This document shows positions 7,748 through 16,916 of a stretch of 64,000 nucleotides of DNA, in pieces; within the stretch, counting starts at the first letter, position 1, and every line of letters starts with the position of its first letter. The translations under genes were made by a program, and so were the position numbers. The stretch comes from Flavobacteriaceae bacterium GSB9. Lineage in GTDB: Bacteria > Bacteroidota > Bacteroidia > Flavobacteriales > Flavobacteriaceae. The notes under the pieces were generated by a model that saw only the letters and a program-made list of their open reading frames with translations, did no database searches and was not told where the DNA came from. The stretch lies in the NCBI GenBank assembly GCA_022749295.1, contig CP062007.1, forward strand, positions 1,178,001-1,242,000. The letters are read 5' to 3'.

Positions 7748-10369
7748 TTAATCCTCATCCATTTCCATTATCAAATTGGCAATTAAGGCTGTCCATCCCG
7801 TTTGGTGCGAGGCGCCTAAACCTTTTCCGTTATCGCCATCAAAAAACTCATAAAACAGATGTAAATCCCTAAAATGTTCGTCTTTGGCAAATTTTTTATC
7901 GACATCATCGGCGTGATATTGAAACCTTCCTTCCGAATTTCGTTCATAGAGTTTTATTAACCTTTTGGTTAACGCGTTGGCAATCTGTTTAAGATTAAGT
8001 TTATTGCCCGACCCTGTTGGAAATTCATATTGATAGCTTGGCCCATAGAATTTGTAATACTTCCGTAAAGACTGTATAATCATATAGTTCAACGGCATCC
8101 ATATTGGTCCGCGCCAATTGGAGTTACCTCCAAACATATTGGAACGGCTTTCGCCCGGCTCATACTGAATTTGGTGATAGCCATGATACTGAAATACGAA
8201 CGGGTGCTTTTCATGGTATTTTGAAAGCGACCTGATGCCGTAATCTGAAAGGAACTCATCTTCATCAAGCAGACGTTTAAGTAAATGCTCCAATCTAAAA
8301 CCGCGCATGATTGAAAAGAGGTAATTCCCTTCATCGTTAGGGTCATCTAAATTAGAAATCAGTGACGCTAAATCCGGACGGGTTCTTATAATTTCGTTCG
8401 CTCTAATCCTGAACTCTTTAAGTTCCTCAAAGAGGTCTTTATGCATAATTTCTACGGCAAACATAGGAATAACCCCAACCAGTGATCGCACTTTTAGTCT
8501 ATCACTAACACCGCTGGACATTTCAACCACATCGTAGTAAAAATTATCTTCGTCGTCCCAAAGCGAAATATCTTTTTTACCAATATGGTGCATGGCCCAA
8601 GCAATATTTAAAAAGTGCCTAAAAAATTTGGCTGCTGCCTCTTCGTAAATCTTATTGGTTTTTGAAAGCTCTAGCGACATACGCAACATATTCAAAGCGA
8701 ACATGGCCATCCAGCTTGTGGCATCGGCTTGTTGCATTCTTGTAATTCCCGGTGGCATGTGGTTTCGGTCGAAAACCCCAATGTTATCAAGCCCTAAAAA
8801 GCCACCTTCAAAAAGGTCGGTTCCGCTTTTATCTTTTTGGTTTACCCACCAAGTAAAGTTCAACAATAGTTTTTGGAAAGCCGTTTCTAAAAACTTCGTA
8901 TCGGGCTTGTTGGTGCAATTTTTATCTTTTTCATAAACATGCCAAACCGCCCAAGAGTGTACCGGTGGATTAACATCACTAAAATTCCACTCATAAGCTG
9001 GAATTTGCCCATTTGGGTGCATGTAGTTTTCTTTAAGCACCAACAATAACTGTTCTTTTGCAAAATGGGGGTCAACCTCGACAAAAGAGGCCATATGAAA
9101 AGCCAAATCCCATGCCGCATACCATGGGTACTCCCACTTATCTGGCATCGAAATAATATGTCGGTTTGTAAGGTGCTGCCAACTAAAGTTTCTAAGATTA
9201 ACACGATTGGGCCTAATTTCGCCTGGCCCTCCAAACAGCCATTTAAACACATCGTAGTAATAAAACTGTTTAGTCCATAATAAACCAGCAAAAGCACTTT
9301 TTGCTATAGCCCGATAGTTTTCTGGCAAATCTTGTTTTAGAGTCTCGTTATAAAAGTCTTCACACTCTTGTGTTCTTTGGTTAAATACGTCATCAAAGTC
9401 TTCCCAAGGCGATTTCAACTTAGTTTTACTTAAACGCACGCGAATACTTTTTTCTTCCCCTGGCTTTAATTTTAATTGATACCAAATTGCACACTTTGAT
9501 CCATTTTTATCTGGGTTTACAGTCGGCTCTCCGTTTACTACATGCTCATTAATACCATCTTTTACGTAATCAACATCGTTTGGTATGTTGTAAATACGTT
9601 TGTTATTGGTTTCATTTTCGCAAAATAGCTGTTTACCGTTTTCGTGATAAAAATAATAACGTCCATTTCTTGTGCTTCTTGAGCGCACACTGTCATCAGA
9701 TATCGATTTCATTTCTGGGCGTGTATGTCTTTGGTTATGTTTCCAGAAATTTCGAAACCACAGATGTGGCAACACATGAATTGGAGCCGTGTTTCCCCCT
9801 CTATTTACAACCGTTATCTTTAATAAGATATCTTCAACATCAGCCTTGGCATATTCTATAAAACAGTCGAAATAAGCATTGTTTTTAAAAGCCTGGGTAT
9901 CTAAGAGCTCGTATTCAAACTCGTCTCGACTTCTTTGATTGCCACTCACCAAATCGCTGTATGGAAATTCATTTTGCGGATATTTATATAAGAATTTACA
10001 ATAGGAATGTGTTGGCGTAGAGGCTTGGTGGAAATACAGTTCTTTTACATCTTCGCCATGGTTTCCTTGGTTATTGGTCAATCCGAACAAGCGTTCTTTT
10101 AAAATTTTATCCTTACCATTCCAGAATGCCGGTGCCAAACATAATATTTCTCTGGCATCACAAAATCCTGCAATTCCCTCTTCACCCCATCTGAATGCAT
10201 TACTTCGTGCTTTATCGTGGTCTATAAACTCCCATGATGTTCCATGTTCACTATAATCTTCGCGCACTGTACCCCATTGCCGGTCTGCTAAATAAGGCCC
10301 CCATTTTTTCCAACGTTTGTAGGGCTTAGCCCCCTTTAGTTTTTCTGCTTCTTGACCTTTTTGAACCAT
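7748..10369 (-). CDS. Glucosidase, glycoside hydrolase family 63-like
   Basis: 873 residues, no signal peptide, so probably cytoplasmic. The N-terminal beta domain begins around KRWKKWGPYLADRQWGTVRED and the C-terminal (alpha/alpha)6 barrel contains YPWYAAWDLAFHMASF (the Asp is the likely general acid) and SHQTGWTALIANLIME near the end, both characteristic of the GH63 group that includes processing alpha-glucosidase I and E. coli YgjK. The natural substrate in bacteria is unknown; cleavage of an alpha-glucosyl disaccharide or glucosylglycerate-like compatible solute is a possibility. It stands alone, with 362 non-coding bases upstream. Confidence 0.88.
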   Translation of the reverse strand: MVQKGQEAEKLKGAKPYKRWKKWGPYLADRQWGTVREDYSEHGTSWEFIDHDKARSNAFRWGEEGIAGFCDAREILCLAPAFWNGKDKILKERLFGLTNNQGNHGEDVKELYFHQASTPTHSYCKFLYKYPQNEFPYSDLVSGNQRSRDEFEYELLDTQAFKNNAYFDCFIEYAKADVEDILLKITVVNRGGNTAPIHVLPHLWFRNFWKHNQRHTRPEMKSISDDSVRSRSTRNGRYYFYHENGKQLFCENETNNKRIYNIPNDVDYVKDGINEHVVNGEPTVNPDKNGSKCAIWYQLKLKPGEEKSIRVRLSKTKLKSPWEDFDDVFNQRTQECEDFYNETLKQDLPENYRAIAKSAFAGLLWTKQFYYYDVFKWLFGGPGEIRPNRVNLRNFSWQHLTNRHIISMPDKWEYPWYAAWDLAFHMASFVEVDPHFAKEQLLLVLKENYMHPNGQIPAYEWNFSDVNPPVHSWAVWHVYEKDKNCTNKPDTKFLETAFQKLLLNFTWWVNQKDKSGTDLFEGGFLGLDNIGVFDRNHMPPGITRMQQADATSWMAMFALNMLRMSLELSKTNKIYEEAAAKFFRHFLNIAWAMHHIGKKDISLWDDEDNFYYDVVEMSSGVSDRLKVRSLVGVIPMFAVEIMHKDLFEELKEFRIRANEIIRTRPDLASLISNLDDPNDEGNYLFSIMRGFRLEHLLKRLLDEDEFLSDYGIRSLSKYHEKHPFVFQYHGYHQIQYEPGESRSNMFGGNSNWRGPIWMPLNYMIIQSLRKYYKFYGPSYQYEFPTGSGNKLNLKQIANALTKRLIKLYERNSEGRFQYHADDVDKKFAKDEHFRDLHLFYEFFDGDNGKGLGASHQTGWTALIANLIMEMDED

Positions 10370-10633
10370 ATCCTGAGTAAATTAGTATGTTTTTGAACTT
10401 AAATTTGAAGTTGTGTTTTAAAATACACCGAGCAAAACCTAAATATTGGCTTTTTACGTTGTACTTAAAAATAAACCTTTTTTAAAAATCAACAGTGTGC
10501 AAAAACAAGTATTGCTTAATTACTTTTTTTGAGTTTATTTTTTAGCAATTTGTTAAAAAAACAAGGTCTGAATTAATAAACTAACACTTTTGAAAAATAA
10601 ATTATTTGAAATAAGATTTGTTTTTTAAATTTA
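10370..10633. other. Non-coding interval upstream of the GH63 gene
   Basis: Very AT-rich stretch with long A and T runs. I see no ORF of note, no exact TAnnTTTG box on the minus strand and no repeat. It probably contains the promoter of the glucosidase gene. Confidence 0.5.
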
Positions 10634-10663
10634 AAAAAACCCTTTCCAAATTCATGGAAAGGG
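10634..10663 (-). terminator. Intrinsic terminator of the sigma-mscS operon
   Basis: Stem CCCTTTCCA / TGGAAAGGG (9 pairs) with a 6-base loop, followed on the minus strand by seven T. It lies about 70 bases after the MscS stop. Confidence 0.88.
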
Positions 10664-10731
10664 ATTATAAGATGTAGAGAGTTTTTGGGCATACAGAATA
10701 ATAACCAACCAAATTTAACCCTAACTTAAAG

Positions 10732-11559
10732 TTAATCCTGCACGCTTACTTGACTCTCTACAATATCTTTAATTGGGACAATTAATTTTCCTTCTTTAGT
10801 TTTTAAGGTTATGGAAACTTGGTTAATAGAGTCAACCTCTCCTTTAATGTCTCCAAACTGTATTTTTTGTCCAATTTCATATGTTTTTCTGGCGTAAAAT
10901 GTTTTTATTAATTCGGTTACTATTTTTTGCGCTCCAAGTCCAAAAGCCAGTGCAAACGCCAGAAGAAAGGCCGCCAAAATCATAGTAACATTACTTGTTA
11001 CAATTTCGGTATCTACTCCTGCTTGGTTTAACGCAGTAATCGATATAAATAATAGCAATAATAGAAATACAGACTGACTTATAATTTTTGAGCCTGATAA
11101 GTCCATTGATTCAAAAAAGGACTTGATTGCTTTTTTTATAAAATTGGCCAAAAGCAATCCTATTGTAAATATTATAAGTGCAGAGAATAATTTGGGTAAG
11201 TAACCAAGGAAGTTCTTTATTTCCTCAGAAACCATAATCAAGTTCAAAACGTCTGTTACAATAATCAAAATCATTATGTACAGTACCCATTTTAAGAACT
11301 CTGTCGTGATTTTTATAATGTCGAAATTGAGTTTTTTGCCTCCAAATATTTCAATTTCGTTAATTTTGTCGTCCAATTTATCAGCCTTGGCAAATTTCAA
11401 TGCTTTTCTAACAATCCCAACCAAAAGTTTTGTTAGCAACCAACCAACTATAACAATAACCAATGCTGCCAACAGATTCGGAACTACCTTTGCTATTTCG
11501 GCAGTCATAGTAGATAATGAGTCTATAAAACCTTCGTTCCAAGCTGTTAATTTTTCCAT
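10732..11559 (-). CDS. Small mechanosensitive channel (MscS family)
   Basis: 275 residues. After a short helical N-terminus there are hydrophobic segments at about 24-46, 92-112, 125-147 and 160-220; the pore-lining helix and beta domain signature FALAFGLGAQKIV is followed by the Sm-like beta domain (IGQKIQFGDIKGEVDSI, then TLKTKEGKLIVPIKDI). MscS channels open on membrane tension to release osmolytes during hypo-osmotic shock. This is a short member that lacks the long C-terminal vestibule. It is the last gene of an operon with an ECF sigma factor and a 59-residue protein. Confidence 0.93.
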   Translation of the reverse strand: MEKLTAWNEGFIDSLSTMTAEIAKVVPNLLAALVIVIVGWLLTKLLVGIVRKALKFAKADKLDDKINEIEIFGGKKLNFDIIKITTEFLKWVLYIMILIIVTDVLNLIMVSEEIKNFLGYLPKLFSALIIFTIGLLLANFIKKAIKSFFESMDLSGSKIISQSVFLLLLLFISITALNQAGVDTEIVTSNVTMILAAFLLAFALAFGLGAQKIVTELIKTFYARKTYEIGQKIQFGDIKGEVDSINQVSITLKTKEGKLIVPIKDIVESQVSVQD

Positions 11560-11578
11560 ACTATGCTATATTAATTAC

Positions 11579-11758
11579 TTAAGGGTTATTTTTTCTTTGT
11601 TTTACGGTTTGTTCAATAATTTTAGCAGCATCAAAGGAAAAAAGTTTGGCCAAATCCATCAGCAACTTAGCCATTGCAATATCGCTCATAACCTTAGATT
11701 TGAGTTCTACAGGTACTTCTTTGAGTGGCTGATTAATGTGTTTAAACGGATTTTCCAT
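11579..11758 (-). CDS. 59-residue soluble protein coupled to ECF sigma factor
   Basis: A short gene of 59 codons plus stop. The protein begins MENPFKHINQPLKEVP and contains SKVMSDIAMAKLLMDLAKLFS, i.e. an amphipathic helix pattern with no membrane segment. Its ATG overlaps the TAA of the sigma gene by one base (TAATG), which usually means translational coupling, and it ends 19 bases before the mscS start. I do not know a named family. The position suggests a sigma-factor partner (for example a small inhibitor or adaptor), but that is inference from context. Confidence 0.8.
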   Translation of the reverse strand: MENPFKHINQPLKEVPVELKSKVMSDIAMAKLLMDLAKLFSFDAAKIIEQTVKQRKNNP

Positions 11759-12333
11759 TAATTAAACTTCTCGTCATATACTTTTATCAACTTATCTTTT
11801 GCGCGCTTAATTCTCATTTTAACGGCACTTTCCCCAACATCTAAAACACTTTCGATTTCTTTTATTGTTAAGAAATCTTGATATTTTAGCAACAGTATCA
11901 TTTTTTCCTCGGGAGATATTAGCTCAAGGGCTTCTTTAAGCCTATCAACTCTCATGTCCAAAAAATCTTCCTCATTCTCTTCATCCTCCGAAAGGTTTTC
12001 TATATCATTATAATCTACCGATTTTTTTTCAAACTTTTTTGCCGTATTACGGGTCACATAATTTACACAATGATTATACACAAATGCATATAACCAAGTT
12101 GAAAATTTAGACTTTCCCTTAAAATTCGACAATTTAACAAATAGTTTTAAAAAAACATCTTGCGTTAAATCTTTAGCTTCATCTTCATTTCTTGCAAAAC
12201 CATAGCATTTGTTGTAAACTAACTTTGCATATCTATCATACAAAACCTCGAAAAGCAATGTGTTGTTTGTCTTAACAATTGCTTCAACCAAATCTTCGTC
12301 TGATGAATCTTTGATGTCTGTGAGGGTTTTCAA
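11758..12333 (-). CDS. ECF-type RNA polymerase sigma factor
   Basis: 191 residues with sigma region 2 (LYDRYAKLVYNKCYGF, DLTQDVFLKLF, FKGKSKFSTWLYAFVYN at about 32-95) and region 4 (LISPEEKMILLLKYQDFLTIKEIESVLDV around 138-170), the two-domain layout of group 4 sigma factors. The only start is the TTG at 12331-12333: a stop lies five codons upstream. That TTG is itself the end of a TAAATTTG box, so either the match is chance or translation starts at the TTG of codon 15. First gene of the sigma - small protein - MscS operon, which suggests a response to envelope or osmotic stress. Confidence 0.92.
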   Translation of the reverse strand: MKTLTDIKDSSDEDLVEAIVKTNNTLLFEVLYDRYAKLVYNKCYGFARNEDEAKDLTQDVFLKLFVKLSNFKGKSKFSTWLYAFVYNHCVNYVTRNTAKKFEKKSVDYNDIENLSEDEENEEDFLDMRVDRLKEALELISPEEKMILLLKYQDFLTIKEIESVLDVGESAVKMRIKRAKDKLIKVYDEKFN

Positions 12334-12632
12334 ATTTAGCTAATCGCTATTTAGTTGCTTAGTATATTTTATTTACTTATGTTGTTAGACACACGCATTT
12401 TTAATAAGTCACATAAAAAATGAAAAAAAGTAGATTTATTTAAAATTTATCGATTGACACCACATGTATTTACTACAAATTAAGACATCCTTTTGCTTCT
12501 TATCATCTTTAAAAAACTGATAACAAGCACCATAAAACAAAATGTCGCAAAAAATAAAATTAACTTACGACTTATTAATTTTTTTAATTTTTGTTTTTTT
12601 CTAAAAAGACTAAAACCAATGCAAGATTTAAT
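12334..12632. other. Non-coding interval between LRR gene and sigma operon
   Basis: About 300 very AT-rich bases. An imperfect inverted repeat (arms 12495-12505 and 12518-12528, one mismatch) lacks a T-tract on either strand, so it is not a clear terminator. No ORF is supported. Confidence 0.4.
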
Positions 12633-14270
12633 TTAATATTTGATTATTTTCTTTAAGAAGCCAACTTTTGTCCCCTCCACTTTTAGATAGTAAATACCAT
12701 TAGGAATTTCAATAGGCAAGTTAATTTGATTTTTGCCAAGATTTAATTTACCATTCATTATAACTTTGCCTAAAACATTAACAATATTATATTTAGCATC
12801 AAATTCAAGTCTAATGTTGATTGTGCTAGTTGTAGGGTTGGGGTAAATTAATATACTAGACACATTAAATTCATTTGTACTTAAAGAACAATTTAAACTA
12901 AAATCTGCTCCTGCATCTCTTTGCCATTCTGGAGATGATTTTGCGGAAGCTTTTGCTAGATCATCTACTTGTATACAATTTAACATGGGGTTGTCATGAG
13001 CCCACATTTGGTCTAGCCCATCAATATTTCCATTGGCAATATTCAATTCGGTAAGCTGGTTTTGATTACACCAAAACCCAATTAAATTAGGCAACATACT
13101 AACATCAGCAGATGTAAAAGTGTTAATTCCAATGTCTAAATATTTGATACCTGTATTACTAACAAAGTCAAGATTTGATAAATTTGAGCAACAAACGTAA
13201 ACCTCTTCTAATGTAGTCGTTTCTGGCAAATTGATGCTTGTTAAATTTGAATTGGAATTACTATTGAAAAGAGCTAGTTTCATGTTTGCAGAAGCATTAA
13301 TACCGGTAAAATTATTATCATAGCCCCAGAATTTTTCTAAATTTGGTAGCATCGATAAATCTATACTATTTAAAGAAGGGTTTCCTCCGCAATCCAAACT
13401 TTTGAGAGAAGTATTATTGGTCAAGTTTAACCCCGATAGATTATTATAATAAAGCCACAACGTTTCAATATTTGGAAATTTAGTAGTGTCTAAGCTACTA
13501 ATATTATTATCGCCACAATCGAGATATAGTAAAGAATTATAATCAATAGTTGAAAACGATAAATTGTTAACTCCACTATTATAGCACCTTACTTCAGATA
13601 AACTGGTATTCGCAGATAAGTCTAAATTAGGAATATTATTTACATATGAAGTATTGTAGCTAGAATAACACGTTAAAACTTCCAAATTAGTACACGTAGA
13701 AATATTCAAAGAGCTTATACCTGCATTATGCACTATCAAATCGGTTAAATTTACATTAGCGCTTAAGTTTAAATCACCAAGGTCCTGTGGCCCGTTATTG
13801 TAGCATGCCAGATATTCTAACATCGGATATTCGCTTAAGTCTAAACTTGCCAAATTATTATTTCCAATATTTAAATAAGCCAACAAATTATTGTTCGGTA
13901 ATGTTAAACTCATGATATTACAGTTATAAGCACGAATTTCTTTGAGCGCAGTATTATTAAAAACATTTAGACTTGCAAGTAAATTATTGCTACTACAATT
14001 TAATGTTTCTAAAGCTGTAAAATTCTCAATGCCATCCATGGATTTAATGCCTTGATTGGAAACATTTAAGTCAACTAATGTTTCAATTCTAGAGGTAAAG
14101 ACCAAATCGTTATCCTCAATATCGTCTCCTTTCCCAATAGATTCTAGGTAAGTTTCAAATCGATTGTCAGGTACACAAGTTTTTCCTGAGGGCACGCTTT
14201 CGCATTGAGAGTAAACATTTGAGAAAGTAATGAAGAAAAATACAATAATAAAAAGTAAACGCGTTTTCAT
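12633..14270 (-). CDS. Secreted leucine-rich repeat protein with T9SS sorting domain
   Basis: 545 residues. A signal peptide (MKTRLLFIIVFFFITFSNVYSQ region) is followed by about fifteen irregular 20-23-residue leucine-rich repeats of the form LxxLNVSNxxLxSLD (roughly residues 65-430), of the kind found in internalin-like and BspA-like proteins. The last 80 residues (SILIYPNPTTSTINI, NVLGKVI, IPNGIYYLKV, FLKKIIKY) are a type A C-terminal domain that directs export through the type IX secretion system. Expected to be displayed or released and to bind protein or carbohydrate partners; the ligand is unknown. Transcribed alone. Confidence 0.92.
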   Translation of the reverse strand: MKTRLLFIIVFFFITFSNVYSQCESVPSGKTCVPDNRFETYLESIGKGDDIEDNDLVFTSRIETLVDLNVSNQGIKSMDGIENFTALETLNCSSNNLLASLNVFNNTALKEIRAYNCNIMSLTLPNNNLLAYLNIGNNNLASLDLSEYPMLEYLACYNNGPQDLGDLNLSANVNLTDLIVHNAGISSLNISTCTNLEVLTCYSSYNTSYVNNIPNLDLSANTSLSEVRCYNSGVNNLSFSTIDYNSLLYLDCGDNNISSLDTTKFPNIETLWLYYNNLSGLNLTNNTSLKSLDCGGNPSLNSIDLSMLPNLEKFWGYDNNFTGINASANMKLALFNSNSNSNLTSINLPETTTLEEVYVCCSNLSNLDFVSNTGIKYLDIGINTFTSADVSMLPNLIGFWCNQNQLTELNIANGNIDGLDQMWAHDNPMLNCIQVDDLAKASAKSSPEWQRDAGADFSLNCSLSTNEFNVSSILIYPNPTTSTINIRLEFDAKYNIVNVLGKVIMNGKLNLGKNQINLPIEIPNGIYYLKVEGTKVGFLKKIIKY

Positions 14271-14410
14271 AAGTGTTAGTGTTTATTAAGGTTAAACATA
14301 ACATCTTATAGAATTCAGAACAGGTATTAAAGGGTTGGTTGAGCTATTAACTGTCCTACACCACGTAAGTTACTAAATAACAACATCTTAAGCAAATTAA
14401 TTTTAAGCAT

Positions 14411-14440
14411 AAAAAAAAGGCTTTTAAAAGCCTTTTTTTT
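14411..14440 (-). terminator. Intrinsic terminator of lpdA
   Basis: Thirty-base perfect palindrome: eight A, GGCTTTT, its complement, then eight T. It lies 22 bases after the lpdA stop. The T-tract is present on both strands, so it would also stop any transcript coming from the left. Confidence 0.9.
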
Positions 14441-14462
14441 AAACTAGTACTTTATCAATTAA

Positions 14463-15863
14463 CTAGACATGCAATGCCCTATCGTCTGTAGCAGCTAAAG
14501 CCGCTTCTTTAATCGCTTCGGTAAAGGTTGGATGCGCATGCGACATTCGCGAAATATCTTCGGCCGATGCACGATATTCCATAGCCACAACCGCTTCAGC
14601 TATCATATCAGCGGCTCTTGCGCCAACCATGTGTACGCCTAAAATTTCATCTGTTTTTTTATCGGCCAAAACTTTTACAAATCCATCAATGTCCATGCTA
14701 GCTCTAGCTCTACCTAAAGCACGCATAGGAAACTGCCCTGATTTGTAATCTACTCCAGCTTCTTTTAATTGTTCTTCGGTTTTACCTACAGCAGCCACTT
14801 CTGGCCAGGTGTAAACCACTCCGGGTATTAAATTATAATCAATATGCGGTTTTTGCCCCGCTAATGTTTCGGCTACAAAAACACCTTCTTCTTCAGCTTT
14901 ATGTGCCAACATCGCTCCTTTTACCACATCACCAATAGCATAAATGTTAGAGGCCGAAGTTTGTAAGTGGTCGTTTACTTCTATTTGTCCTTTATCGTTT
15001 ACTTTAACACCAGCAGCATCTGCATTCAAACCGTCTGTGTATGGACGACGCCCAACAGACACCAAACAGTAATCGCCTTTAAATTCTACTTCTTCACCTT
15101 TTTTATTATCGGCCTTTACAACAACCCCATCGCCTTTTCTTTCAACCGATTTTACTTTGTGTGACGTATTGATTTTAAACTTCTGCTTCTTTAAAACTTT
15201 GTTCAACTCTTTCGACAGTCCGCTATCCATCGTTGGTATGATGCGGTCCATATACTCAATAACAGAAACCTCGGCACCCAAACGCTTGTAAACCTGCCCA
15301 AGCTCTAAACCAATCACACCACCACCAATAATGATTAAATGTTTTGGTATTTCTTTAAGTTTTAAAGCTTCAGTTGATGTAATTATGCGTTCTTTATCAA
15401 TCTCAATAAACGGTAAGCTTGATGGTTTACTGCCCGTAGCGATAATAGTGTTTTTAGCCTCAATTTCGGTGCTCTCTTCCCCATCAATTTTAATGTGCGT
15501 AGCATCTTTAAAGCTTCCTAATCCTTGGTAGACATCAATTTTATTTTTCTTCATTAAAAAATCGATACCTCCCGTAGTTTGATCAACCACAGCTTGTTTA
15601 CGGGCGATCATTTTCTCTAGGTTTACTTTTACATCCCCAGGGATTTCAATACCATGCTCTTCAAAATGCTTTACAGCATCTTCGTAGTGGTGCGAAGAAT
15701 CCAAAAGTGCTTTACTCGGAATACACCCTACATTTAAACAGGTACCTCCTAAGGTTGAATATTTTTCTACAATGGCAGTTTTCATGCCCAATTGTGCACA
15801 ACGAATGGCGGCAACATAGCCTCCAGGACCAGAGCCAATTACGGCTACATCATATGAGTTCAT
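14463..15863 (-). CDS. lpdA: Dihydrolipoyl dehydrogenase (E3)
   Basis: 466-residue FAD enzyme that reoxidises the lipoyl group of the pyruvate, 2-oxoglutarate or branched-chain dehydrogenase complexes and passes electrons to NAD+. Seen: FAD motif VIGSGPGGYVAA, redox disulfide GGTCLNVGCIPS, NAD motif IIGGGVIGLELG, SVGRRP, YAIGDVV and the active-site HAHPTFTEA near the C-terminus. The ATG at 15861-15863 (MNSYDVAVIG) is chosen because an upstream in-frame extension to 15971 adds no conserved residues and crosses a good promoter at 15902-15931. No E1 or E2 genes adjoin it. Confidence 0.96.
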   Translation of the reverse strand: MNSYDVAVIGSGPGGYVAAIRCAQLGMKTAIVEKYSTLGGTCLNVGCIPSKALLDSSHHYEDAVKHFEEHGIEIPGDVKVNLEKMIARKQAVVDQTTGGIDFLMKKNKIDVYQGLGSFKDATHIKIDGEESTEIEAKNTIIATGSKPSSLPFIEIDKERIITSTEALKLKEIPKHLIIIGGGVIGLELGQVYKRLGAEVSVIEYMDRIIPTMDSGLSKELNKVLKKQKFKINTSHKVKSVERKGDGVVVKADNKKGEEVEFKGDYCLVSVGRRPYTDGLNADAAGVKVNDKGQIEVNDHLQTSASNIYAIGDVVKGAMLAHKAEEEGVFVAETLAGQKPHIDYNLIPGVVYTWPEVAAVGKTEEQLKEAGVDYKSGQFPMRALGRARASMDIDGFVKVLADKKTDEILGVHMVGARAADMIAEAVVAMEYRASAEDISRMSHAHPTFTEAIKEAALAATDDRALHV

Positions 15864-15901
15864 ACTTATATTTTGAAATTCATTAATTTTTAAGACAAAA
15901 C

Positions 15902-15931
15902 CAAAAATACGAATGTTTTGCTGTAAGTCAA
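15902..15931 (-). promoter_or_regulatory. Promoter of lpdA (Bacteroidota type)
   Basis: On the minus strand: TTG (15929-15931), 19-base spacer, TATTTTTG (15902-15909). This matches the sigma-A-type consensus TTG-N19-TAnnTTTG of Bacteroidota in both boxes and spacing, and gives a leader of about 30 bases before the ATG at 15863. Confidence 0.7.
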
Positions 15932-16165
15932 TAAAAAAGCGGCCTTTATAAATTGAAATATTGATTTTCAATAAAAAGACTAAAAATTTTCCTGTAATCG
16001 TAAATATGACTTAAAAATTTAACAGGTTTTCTATACAGTTCTCTTCTGTAGTGTAATCGATTAACCTAAAGTAAAATAAAAGAGCTTCATCTTTAACCCA
16101 TCACTTTTTTTTAGAATCGGTTATTTTTTTTGTATCTTAATAATTCACTCTAAAACCACAACATT

Positions 16166-16375
16166 ATGGATGAGCATATTTATAAAAAGATTGAAATTGT
16201 TGGCACATCTGCAAAATCTAGCGATGATGCTATTGAAAACGCCATTAAGAAAGCTTCAAAATCGGTACAAAACCTTAGGTGGTTTGAAGTTATTGATAAG
16301 CGTGGCAACATAAGCGACGGCAAAGTAGACATGTGGCAAGTTACGGTTAAATTGGGCTTTACAATGAAAAATTAA
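16166..16375 (+). CDS. Dodecin family flavin-binding protein
   Basis: 69 residues, the normal dodecin length. It contains IYKKIEIVGTSAKSSDDAIENAI, then the conserved NLRWFEVID segment with the flavin-stacking Trp, and ends WQVTVKLGFTM. Dodecins assemble as dodecamers that store or buffer riboflavin/FMN and reduce its photoreactivity. The gene is monocistronic with a 49-base gap to smpB; the strand upstream is shared with the divergent lpdA promoter region. Confidence 0.94.
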   Translation: MDEHIYKKIEIVGTSAKSSDDAIENAIKKASKSVQNLRWFEVIDKRGNISDGKVDMWQVTVKLGFTMKN

Positions 16376-16410
16376 CAACGCACCTTACATATTTCTCTCT
16401 TGAAATTATG

Positions 16411-16418
16411 TAGTTTTG
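16411..16418 (+). promoter_or_regulatory. Putative -7 box of smpB
   Basis: TAGTTTTG, an exact TAnnTTTG match, ending six bases before the smpB ATG. A transcript from here would begin at or next to the start codon. No TTG at the expected -33 position. Confidence 0.4.
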
Positions 16419-16424
16419 TGCGTC

Positions 16425-16883
16425 ATGCAGAAAAACATCAACATTCAAAATAAAAAAGCGCGGTTTCAATATGAAATATTGGACAAATATACTGCGGGCA
16501 TTGTTTTGTCGGGCACCGAAATAAAGTCGATACGAAACAGCAAAGCTTCCATTGCTGAAAGTTTTTGTGAGTTTAATGATAAAGGCGAACTTTTTGTTGT
16601 TAACATGACCATTGAAGAATACAAATATGGCACGCATTACAACCACATGCCCAAAGCCGAGCGCAAGCTGCTTTTAAACAAAAGAGAGCTAAAAAAACTC
16701 AACAAGGAAGTTCAAAATACAGGGCTAACGATCATTCCGTTACGTTTATTCATTAACGATAATGGTTTGGCCAAGTTGGTTATTGCCTTGGCCAAGGGTA
16801 AAAAACTATACGACAAGCGCGAAACCATTAAAGACCGAGACAATAAGCGCAATTTAGATCGTATAAAAAAAGCTTATAATTAA
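16425..16883 (+). CDS. smpB: SsrA-binding protein SmpB
   Basis: 152 residues from the ATG at 16425 ([14 protein letters not shown]); a TTG three codons upstream is possible but falls in the promoter box. SmpB binds tmRNA and brings it to stalled ribosomes for trans-translation. Conserved segments: [40 protein letters not shown]-like stretch ([11 protein letters not shown] here), [29 protein letters not shown] and the basic tail [11 protein letters not shown] that enters the decoding centre. No tmRNA gene was recognised in the window. Confidence 0.96.
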   Translation: MQKNINIQNKKARFQYEILDKYTAGIVLSGTEIKSIRNSKASIAESFCEFNDKGELFVVNMTIEEYKYGTHYNHMPKAERKLLLNKRELKKLNKEVQNTGLTIIPLRLFINDNGLAKLVIALAKGKKLYDKRETIKDRDNKRNLDRIKKAYN

Positions 16884-16916
16884 TTTTATATTTTCTTACT
16901 CCAATACCGCGTAAAA

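Noticed and set aside
8887-9297. 136-residue minus-strand ORF inside the GH63 gene
   Set aside because: Out-of-frame shadow of the conserved barrel of the glucosidase.
12495-12528. Imperfect inverted repeat between LRR gene and sigma operon
   Set aside because: One mismatch, 12-base AT-rich loop and no T-tract on either side; could be chance.
15864-15971. Upstream extension of lpdA to 15971
   Set aside because: The added 36 residues have no relation to the family and the segment holds a full consensus promoter; the ATG at 15863 is the usual LpdA start.
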